The notes under the pieces were generated by a model that had not been told where the DNA came from, ran no database searches, and saw only the letters and a program-made list of their open reading frames with translations. Shown in pieces: positions 8,888 through 14,248 of a DNA stretch of 20,786 nucleotides; the stretch's first letter is position 1, and each line of letters opens with the position of its first letter. Source of the stretch: Streptomyces albidoflavus (lineage in GTDB: Bacteria > Actinomycetota > Actinomycetes > Streptomycetales > Streptomycetaceae); contig NZ_JOII01000054.1 of NCBI RefSeq assembly GCF_000719955.1, positions 1 to 20,786 on the forward strand, in the 5' to 3' direction. Position numbers and translations under genes: made by a program.

Positions 8888-9421
8888 GTGACCTCCATGG
8901 ACGATGTCACCGAGAGCAAAGTCCTGCTGGCCGAGTACGACCGCCTCAAGGAGGAACAGAGGACTCGCATAGGATTCCGCGACAACCTGCTCTACTTCAC
9001 GCTCGCCGCGATCACTGCGGTCGTGGCACTCACCGTCCAGAGCGGACAGTCCCGACTGCTACTTTCCGCACCCGCGATCTGCCTGATCCTGGGCTGGACC
9101 TACCTCGTGAATGACGAGAAGATCTCGGCGATCGGCTGCTACGTCCGCGATCAGCTGGGGCCTCGTCTCGGAGAACTCGCCTCCGCCCACGTCGAGGTGT
9201 TCGGCTGGGAGGTGTACCACCGCAACGTTGCGGGTCGCGCCATGCGCAAGCGGCTTCAGACTGGGGTGGACCTGGTCACCTACCTCGTCCTGCCCGTGGT
9301 CTGCATGGTCGCGTTCTGGTGCTCCCCCGACGTTCAGCCCCTGCTCGTCATCACTTCACTTGTCCAGATGCTGGTTCTGGCGGTGCTGGGCTGGCATTTC
9401 TTGCGCCGAACCGAGCAGTAG
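8888..9421 (+). CDS. four-helix integral membrane protein, unknown family
   Basis: A 177-residue protein with a charged amphipathic N-terminal helix (residues 4-31, KVLLAEYDRLKEEQRTRIGF) and two close hydrophobic helices (~34-51, 56-74). A conserved-looking cytoplasmic segment (~76-125, NDEKISAIGCYVRDQL onward) precedes a second hydrophobic pair (~127-145, 150-172). The GTG at 8888 is chosen because AGGA lies seven bases upstream; the ATG at 8897 is an alternative. It follows the previous stop by 27 bases in the same direction and is likely the last gene of the operon. The helical hairpin plus cytoplasmic helix layout loosely recalls SLATT-type membrane effectors of conflict systems, but I see no diagnostic sequence and do not claim membership. 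No clear terminator follows. Confidence 0.75.
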   Translation: MTSMDDVTESKVLLAEYDRLKEEQRTRIGFRDNLLYFTLAAITAVVALTVQSGQSRLLLSAPAICLILGWTYLVNDEKISAIGCYVRDQLGPRLGELASAHVEVFGWEVYHRNVAGRAMRKRLQTGVDLVTYLVLPVVCMVAFWCSPDVQPLLVITSLVQMLVLAVLGWHFLRRTEQ

Positions 9422-9575
9422 CCCTGGTCATGCGGCTGGCGAGCGCCGTACGTCGGCCCATCCGGAACTCCTATCGTCCGTGTCCGGAGCTGATCGATAC
9501 CGAAGCCGCACACAAAGAGATCCGGTCTGTCGCGCTTGAGGCCGCAGTCCCGCCGATAGTCCGGAGACGGTCCGG

Positions 9576-9860
9576 TCACCCTCCGGCCTCCTTCGCCCGG
9601 AACTTCCCGCACCCGCACACATCGCCGAACCGTCGCTGGCTGTTCCCGTAGCTGTGGTTGTTCCAGGTGTGGTGGCCGAAGTCGTGATGGCAGCGGCCGC
9701 CACCCCAGTGTTCGGGCAGGGTGTGGCCGCAGTCGGCGCAGGTGGGGTGGGTGACCACGGGGCTGATGATGGTGCCGCCGCGCAGGATGCGGGCGATCGC
9801 GAGAACGCCCACGGTAATCACGACAATCCCTACAAGACCCACGACGTGCCCGGCGCTCAT
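9576..9860 (-). CDS. small membrane-anchored Cys/His-rich protein
   Basis: A 94-residue protein starting MSAGHVVGLVG. One N-terminal hydrophobic helix (~4-24) is followed by a compact Cys/His-rich domain: CADC (41-44), CHH (57-59), HH (63-64) and CGC (82-84), suggesting one or two metal sites. It is not a family I can name. The start is placed at 9860, where a membrane segment begins immediately. The frame stays open upstream to 10343, but that part has the composition of a non-coding frame. A run of 12 G (on the coding strand) sits six bases upstream and could act as a G-rich ribosome site. It converges with the four-gene block; the 154 bases between them hold no obvious terminator. Confidence 0.55.
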   Translation of the reverse strand: MSAGHVVGLVGIVVITVGVLAIARILRGGTIISPVVTHPTCADCGHTLPEHWGGGRCHHDFGHHTWNNHSYGNSQRRFGDVCGCGKFRAKEAGG

Positions 9861-10176
9861 GCGTTGCCCCCCCCCCCCGTCGAGCCCAGGCCGGCCCTCC
9901 GCCGGCCCCTGCACCGCCGCGCGGCGGGACGGGCAAGGTACTGCAAGTGGGTGAACGACGGGAGGTGTTGAGGCTCCCGTGGAGACGTGCGCCGGATGCC
10001 CATAGCTGCCTGCGGCTGTCCCCCGTGCCCGGCATCCGAGTGGTGTAGCGGCGCCCGGCCCGGCTGCGGGGCCCGCTGGGGTACGAACCATGGGGTGGCC
10101 GTCTCTCTTGGCGGAGGGGTCGCCTCCGTGGCCGGGACCTGCCCGGCGCCCCGTCGGCAGAGAGGGACCGAACACC
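9861..10176. other. divergent intergenic region with a 12-base poly-C tract
   Basis: 316 bases between the starts of two small membrane-protein genes. The notable element is the C12 run at 9867-9878. The rest is GC-rich without an open frame I would support. A stretch near 10038-10080 superficially resembles a tRNA D-arm but has no T-loop. Confidence 0.45.
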
Positions 10177-10347
10177 ATGGCCACCCCCAGCGCGCCCTTC
10201 GGAGCCGGGCAGCCCGCCCTGCTCAACCTCGCCGACGAGCAGTTCGGCGCCACCCCGCTCTGGCTGATCATCGTGGTGGGCGTGCTGATCGTGCTCGCCG
10301 TCGGGTTCGCCCTGATGATCAGGCGGCACAAGCACAAGCACAAGTAG
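10177..10347 (+). CDS. small single-pass membrane protein with Lys/His tail
   Basis: A 56-residue protein. A polar N-terminus (MATPSAPFGAGQPALLNLADEQ, ~1-27) leads into one strong hydrophobic helix (~28-49), then a short tail RRHKHKHKHK. By the positive-inside rule the basic tail is cytoplasmic. The ATG at 10177 has AGAGGGA about nine bases upstream; an in-frame upstream ATG at 10090 lacks a comparable site and would add an atypical Pro-rich stretch. The family is not recognised. It converges with the DUF6510 gene with only 11 bases between stops. The alternating Lys/His tail could bind metal or acidic lipid; that is speculation. Confidence 0.6.
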   Translation: MATPSAPFGAGQPALLNLADEQFGATPLWLIIVVGVLIVLAVGFALMIRRHKHKHK

Positions 10348-10358
10348 GGGCCCCGGGC

Positions 10359-10652
10359 TCAGCCGTCGCCGAGGGGGATGCGTACCGCGCCCGTGCCGCT
10401 GAACTCCAGCCACAGCGCGCCGGGGTGACGGGCGATCCGCAGGGCGATCGCGGAGCAGGCGGGGCAGCGGGCCACCAGGCCGGGGAGGCGGCCGTAGACG
10501 TGGAGCTGGGCGAGGGCGCCGAGGAGGCCGCAGTGGGGGCAGCGGCGCAGCACCCCGGTCAGGTCGACGTCGAAGACCTCGGAGAGGAGGCCCGCCAGGA
10601 CGTTGCCGTCCCGGTGGGTGGGCTGGTGGGCGGCGGTGTCGGCGGACGTCAT
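10359..10652 (-). CDS. DUF6510 family zinc-ribbon-like protein
   Basis: A 97-residue protein with two CxxC pairs, CPHC (38-41) and CPAC (63-66), consistent with a zinc ribbon. The N-terminal half reads DGNVLAGLLSEVFDVDLTG and the C-terminal half is beta-like (ALWLEFSGTGAVRIPL). It matches what I know of DUF6510, a small actinobacterial family often found beside sulfite-oxidase-like genes. Its function is unknown. The ATG at 10652 has AGGAG about eight bases upstream. It is the third gene of a - strand operon, 62 bases after the reductase stop. It probably acts with those proteins or regulates them, but nothing in the sequence proves this. Confidence 0.75.
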   Translation of the reverse strand: MTSADTAAHQPTHRDGNVLAGLLSEVFDVDLTGVLRRCPHCGLLGALAQLHVYGRLPGLVARCPACSAIALRIARHPGALWLEFSGTGAVRIPLGDG

Positions 10653-10714
10653 CGGTGGGCTCCTGGCGGGTCGGGGGCAGGGGTGGGGTCGGCCGGGGCG
10701 GTCCGGCCGCCACG

Positions 10715-11446
10715 TCAGCCGAAGCGTTCGGTCCTGATCCGGTCGGGCGGGTGGCCCACCTCGACCAGGAGGCCGGAGACGGCCTCCACGAAGGCGGTGG
10801 GGCCGCAGACGAAGCAGCGCGGGGCGTCCTGCGCCCGCCAGCCGGGGCGCTCCAGGTCGGGCAGGGTCAGGCGGCCTGGAGGCCGTACCGCGCCGGGTGG
10901 TGCCCGGCGGGTGTAGACGGTGTCCACCACGGGGCCGGCCGGCTCGGCGGCCAGCCGGTCCAGTTCCGCCGCGTACCAGCGCTGGTCGGGTGCGCGTACC
11001 GAGTGCAGCAGGCGCAGCGGGGCGGGGGCCGGGGCGCCCTGGCGGGCGCGGACCATCGCCATCAGCGGGGCGACGCCGGAGCCGCCGCCGACGAGCAGGA
11101 CGGGGTCGGGCACGCCGTCGGCGGGGTCCCAGACGAACCAGCCGCCGAGGGGGCCGCGGACCTCCAGCTCGTCGCCGGGGCGTACCTCCCCGGCGAGGTA
11201 GGGCGAGACCTCGCCGTCGGCGACGGGCTGCACCGACACCTCCAGCCGGGCGCCGTCGGCGGGGGCGCAGAGTGAGTAGCTGCGGACGGCCTGGTAGCCG
11301 TCCTCGGCGGTCAGGCGGAGGTCCACGTGCTGGCCCGCCAGGTGGCCCGGCCAGCCGTCGGCGGCGAGCACCAGGGTGCGGGCGTCGGCCGTCTCCTGGC
11401 GCACCTCGGCGACGACGGCCACACGCCACAGGGCGGGGGCCCGCAT
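10715..11446 (-). CDS. FAD-binding oxidoreductase (ferredoxin-NADP reductase type)
   Basis: A 243-residue flavin reductase of the FNR superfamily. The FAD-binding beta-barrel (~1-105) has RSYSLC (55-60), the flavin-contacting RxYS motif, preceded by GQHVDLRL. The NAD(P)-binding half has GGGSGVAPLMAM (120-131) and the C-terminal CGPTAFVEAV (214-223). It ends shortly after the reductase domain with no [2Fe-2S] ferredoxin extension, so electrons must go to a separate partner. Its ATG overlaps the stop of the sulfite-oxidase-like gene (TGATG), so the two are translationally coupled. This favours a two-component molybdoenzyme-flavoreductase system in the cytoplasm. The exact electron donor and acceptor cannot be read from the sequence. 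Confidence 0.9.
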   Translation of the reverse strand: MRAPALWRVAVVAEVRQETADARTLVLAADGWPGHLAGQHVDLRLTAEDGYQAVRSYSLCAPADGARLEVSVQPVADGEVSPYLAGEVRPGDELEVRGPLGGWFVWDPADGVPDPVLLVGGGSGVAPLMAMVRARQGAPAPAPLRLLHSVRAPDQRWYAAELDRLAAEPAGPVVDTVYTRRAPPGAVRPPGRLTLPDLERPGWRAQDAPRCFVCGPTAFVEAVSGLLVEVGHPPDRIRTERFG

Positions 11447-12045
11447 CAGTCGCCCTGGACGCGCTGCTCGCGCCACGGGTCGCCGTACGCGTGGTAGCCG
11501 AGCTGTTCCCAGAATCCCGGCTCGTCGGTCCTGGTCAGCCGCATACCGTTCACCCATTTGGCCGACTTCCAGAAGTACAGGTGCGGCACGAGCATCCGGG
11601 CGGGTCCGCCGTGCTCGGGAGGCAGCGGCGCGCCGTCGTACTCGTGGACGATCCACGCCCTGCCGCCGGTGACGTCGGCCAGCGGCAGGTCGGTGGAGTA
11701 GCCGCCGTAGGAGGTGACCAGGACGTACGTGCCGTCCGGGTCGACGCCCTCCAGGAAGGCGTCCACGGGGACCCCGCGCCAGCGGGTGTCGTACTTGGAC
11801 CAGCGGGTGACGCAGTGGATGTCGGCCTGCGGGGTCTCGCTCGGCAGGGACATCAGGGCGTCCCAGTCCCAGGTGCGTTTCTCGCCGGCGGCGGTGGTGA
11901 GGGTGAAGCTCCAGCGGTCGTGCGGGATGTGCGGTGTCGGGCCCGCGGAGAGGACGGGGAAGTCCTCGGTGACGTACTGGCCGGGCGGGAGGCGGTCGCC
12001 GCCGGGGCCGCGCCGTCCGTGGAAACCCCGGGAGATCACAGCCAT
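11446..12045 (-). CDS. sulfite oxidase-like molybdopterin oxidoreductase
   Basis: A 199-residue protein of the sulfite-oxidase / YedY molybdopterin-domain family. Cys78 in ADIHCVTRW is the expected molybdenum ligand. Other family marks are the WRGVPV block, TSYGGYSTDLPL and the C-terminal PHLYFWKSAKWV. It has no twin-arginine signal or other leader, so it should be cytoplasmic, unlike exported YedY (MsrP). It is short and lacks the haem and dimerisation domains of classical sulfite oxidases. The ATG at 12045 is preceded by purine-rich GAGGAAGGACGAGG. It is first in the operon with the flavoreductase (1-base overlap) and DUF6510. The substrate is unknown; sulfite, S-oxides or N-oxides are possible. 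Confidence 0.9.
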   Translation of the reverse strand: MAVISRGFHGRRGPGGDRLPPGQYVTEDFPVLSAGPTPHIPHDRWSFTLTTAAGEKRTWDWDALMSLPSETPQADIHCVTRWSKYDTRWRGVPVDAFLEGVDPDGTYVLVTSYGGYSTDLPLADVTGGRAWIVHEYDGAPLPPEHGGPARMLVPHLYFWKSAKWVNGMRLTRTDEPGFWEQLGYHAYGDPWREQRVQGD

Positions 12046-12172
12046 GGGCCCTCGTCCTTCCTCGCGGGTGCCCCCTCCTCTCCACCCTGGGCACAGGCTC
12101 CCCGGCCCGCAATCGCAGCGGCGGGACGGCCGGGTGGGTGCCGTCGGTGCCGTGGTGGCCGGTGCGCCGGGC

Positions 12173-13057
12173 CTACCCCTCCAGCGCCGCCAGGATCTGC
12201 CGCGTCGTCGCGGCCGCCACCCTCTCGTTCACCGCCGCGTAGGCGGTGTAGGCGCTCAGCCCCGTCGCCAGGGACCATCCGCGGCCGCGCAGCCAGGTCG
12301 CGTCGTCCACGTCCAGGGTCTCGCGGAAGACCGCGCGGGTCCGGGGGGAGAGGAGGGTGTGGGCGATCATCATGTCGCGGGCGGGGTCGCCGGCGCCGAA
12401 GCCGCCGAAGTCGATGACGGCGCTGAGGCGGCCGCCGGTGACGAGGAGGTTGCCGGTGTGGAAGTCGCCGTGGAACCAGACCGGCGGGCGGTGCCACCCG
12501 GGCGCGGCGAGAGCCGCCTCCCACAGGCCGGTCAGGGCGGCGGCGTCGAACACCCCGGCGGTCGCGGCGATGGCGGCGCGGGTCGACGCGTCCCGGCCGG
12601 CCAGCGCGTCGCCGGCCAGGTCGTCCCGGGTGGCGGCCTCGGCGACGGCCTCCGGGGCGAAGCGCCGCAGCTCGGCGAGGAACCCGGCGAGCTGCCCGGC
12701 CGCCGTCACGGAGTCGCCCAGCGTCTCGACGGTCGCCACCTCGCCCTCCAGCCACCGGGACACCGCCCACGGCCAGGGATAGCCGAAGGCGGGCTCGCCG
12801 ACCCCGGCCGGTTCGGGCACCGCCAGCGACACGTGCGCGGCGAGCCGAGGCAGCCACTCGGCCTCCTTGCGGGCCTGCCCGACGGCCCCGGCATGGCGCG
12901 GCAGCCGCACGGTCAGCCCGTCGCCCAGCCGGTGGATCACATGGTCCGACCCGGCCGGCTCCAGCAGGGTCAGCGGCAGATGGGCCCAGTGCGGGAACTG
13001 GGCGTCGACCAGGCGCCTGACCAGGGGGGTGTCGATGGCGGGGCTTTCGGTCGGCAA
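12173..13057 (-). CDS. aminoglycoside phosphotransferase (APH)-fold kinase
   Basis: A 294-residue APH/ChoK-fold small-molecule kinase. The catalytic loop HGDFHTGNLL (196-205) has Asp198 and Asn203, and the metal-binding DFGGFGAGDPARDM follows (Asp216). The N-lobe has SDHVIHRLGDGLTVRLPR (37-54), with Arg51 where many relatives carry the ATP-contacting Lys. TWLRGRGWSL near the C-terminus is typical of the actinobacterial group annotated as aminoglycoside phosphotransferase. Members act on varied alcohols or antibiotics, so resistance should not be assumed. The start is a TTG at 13057, chosen because AGGAG lies five bases upstream and family similarity begins there; an ATG at 13117 is the alternative. 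It is divergent from the SRPBCC gene. Confidence 0.88.
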   Translation of the reverse strand: MPTESPAIDTPLVRRLVDAQFPHWAHLPLTLLEPAGSDHVIHRLGDGLTVRLPRHAGAVGQARKEAEWLPRLAAHVSLAVPEPAGVGEPAFGYPWPWAVSRWLEGEVATVETLGDSVTAAGQLAGFLAELRRFAPEAVAEAATRDDLAGDALAGRDASTRAAIAATAGVFDAAALTGLWEAALAAPGWHRPPVWFHGDFHTGNLLVTGGRLSAVIDFGGFGAGDPARDMMIAHTLLSPRTRAVFRETLDVDDATWLRGRGWSLATGLSAYTAYAAVNERVAAATTRQILAALEG

Positions 13058-13213
13058 GAGCGCTCCTGGGGTTCGGGACAGGCGGGGGCACGGGGCCCGC
13101 CTCCCATGACAGGGCATCAGCGCGACTTCTGTCGACGCGTTTTCGCATGACCCCGCCCCACCCGGCAACACGCTCCAGGTCCCCCGGTCCACCGCACGGA
13201 AAGGCAGTCACTC

Positions 13214-13663
13214 ATGAGCCAGATCGAGGAGTCCGTCGAGGTCGCGGCGCCGCTGTCGGCGGTCTACAACCAGTGGACGCAGTTCGAGGAGTACCCGCGC
13301 TTCATGTCCGGGGTCGAACGGATCGAGCAGCGCTCGCCGACGCTGACCCACTGGGTGACCCAGGTGGACGGCGTACGGCGGGAGTTCGACGCCGAGGTCA
13401 CCGAGCAGATCCCGGACGAGCGGGTGGCCTGGACGACCGTCGGGGGCGAGGTGCGGCAGGCCGGTGTGGTCACCTTCCACCGGATCTCCGACGACCGGAC
13501 CAAGGTCATGCTGCAACTGGAGCTCGAACCGCACGGCGTCACCGAACAGGTCGGCGACAAGCTCGGCTTCGTCCGGCGCCAGGCCGTGGGCGACCTGGAG
13601 CGGTTCAAGAGCTTCATCGAGAAGCGCGGCACGGAGACCGGCGGCTGGCGCGGCCAGGTCTGA
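13214..13663 (+). CDS. SRPBCC-family (cyclase/dehydrase-like) protein
   Basis: A 149-residue START/SRPBCC fold protein. It begins with IEESVEVAAPLSAVYNQWTQFEEYPRFM, the classic first strand and helices of the polyketide cyclase/dehydrase group, and ends with a long C-terminal helix (DKLGFVRRQAVGDLERFKSFIEKRG) that closes the hydrophobic pocket. Small Streptomyces proteins of this type are common outside biosynthetic clusters and mostly have no assigned ligand. There is no polyketide gene nearby, so a cyclase role is not supported. GGAAAGG lies nine bases before the ATG. A very strong hairpin follows the stop. Confidence 0.88.
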   Translation: MSQIEESVEVAAPLSAVYNQWTQFEEYPRFMSGVERIEQRSPTLTHWVTQVDGVRREFDAEVTEQIPDERVAWTTVGGEVRQAGVVTFHRISDDRTKVMLQLELEPHGVTEQVGDKLGFVRRQAVGDLERFKSFIEKRGTETGGWRGQV

Positions 13664-13686
13664 CGCCCGCGTGGGCGCCGTACGTA

Positions 13687-13730
13687 CGGGAACGGGCCGG
13701 GCTCCCTCGGGGAGCACCGGCCCGTTCCCG
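13687..13730. terminator. long bidirectional hairpin
   Basis: A 14-bp arm at 13687-13700 pairs perfectly with 13717-13730. Inside it GCTCC (13701-13705) pairs with GGAGC (13711-13715), leaving one bulged base and a five-base loop. It stands between the convergent SRPBCC and DUF5133 genes and is the strongest structure in the window. There is no U-tract. Confidence 0.75.
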
Positions 13731-13745
13731 TCGGGGGCCCGGCGG

Positions 13746-13982
13746 TCAGGCGGTGGGGGCGGCGAGGACCGAGTCGTCGGTGACGCGGGCTCCGGGGAGC
13801 TGGTGGCGGGCGGCGATCAGGGCGGCGTCGGCGTCCCGGGTACCGGTGACCACGCAGAGGGTGTACGACACGTCGGCCAGGCGGCGCTGGGCCTCCTCGC
13901 CGCCGTCCTGGGCGTTGAGCGCCCGCAGGGTCTCGTACTGGCCGATCAGGTCGCGCAGGACCGCGGGGTGCGCCATCAGCAT
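13746..13982 (-). CDS. DUF5133 domain-containing small protein
   Basis: A 78-residue protein reading MLMAHPAVLRDLIGQYETLR, then DVSYTLCVVTGTRDADAALIAA. This matches DUF5133, a Streptomyces-rich family of small helical proteins of unknown function. The start at 13982 is favoured by AAGGA seven bases upstream; an in-frame ATG two codons later is possible. The frame is open to 14165, but the upstream part lacks family similarity and has non-coding character. No membrane segment or catalytic motif is seen. It is divergent from the NB-ARC gene, with 266 bases between starts and no promoter I can call with confidence. Confidence 0.78.
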   Translation of the reverse strand: MLMAHPAVLRDLIGQYETLRALNAQDGGEEAQRRLADVSYTLCVVTGTRDADAALIAARHQLPGARVTDDSVLAAPTA

Positions 13983-14248
13983 GGGGGTGTCCTTGTCCTC
14001 AGGGTGTCCTCGGGGCCGGTACGGCCGGGGCGGCATAGGCCTTCGGCGGCCGTCTGCCCCCGCCGGAACCGCCCACACCTGCGGTTTTCGGCCAGGAGCG
14101 GAAGGTGACGGACCGTTCGCTCCGGCGTACGACCCCCTCGCGCCGGAGCGCGCCAGGCACCACACTGGGGCGGCGGAGGCGGGATGGGCGCGGTGGGGCT
14201 CCGCAGGGACCGGCCGGACGCGGCCGGGTGACGTGAAGGGGGATCGCG

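Noticed and set aside
4971..9421. The four-gene block as an integrated mobile element
   Set aside because: No integrase, transposase, flanking tRNA, clear direct repeats or terminal inverted repeats were seen. Lower GC suggests transfer, but the mechanism cannot be supported.
9334..9599. A - strand frame through the region between the four-helix protein and the Cys/His protein
   Set aside because: It overlaps the end of the + strand membrane gene, has no ribosome site and its translation resembles no protein; probably chance.
10030..10085. A tRNA-like stretch with GTGGTGTAGCGG resembling a D-arm
   Set aside because: There is no T-loop consensus, no proper anticodon stem and no acceptor pairing.
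12173..13057. Annotation as an antibiotic-resistance gene
   Set aside because: The APH fold is shared by many small-molecule kinases, and nothing here identifies an aminoglycoside substrate.
13214..13663. Evidence for a polyketide biosynthetic cluster from the cyclase-like SRPBCC protein
   Set aside because: There is no polyketide synthase or tailoring gene in the window; the fold is widespread.
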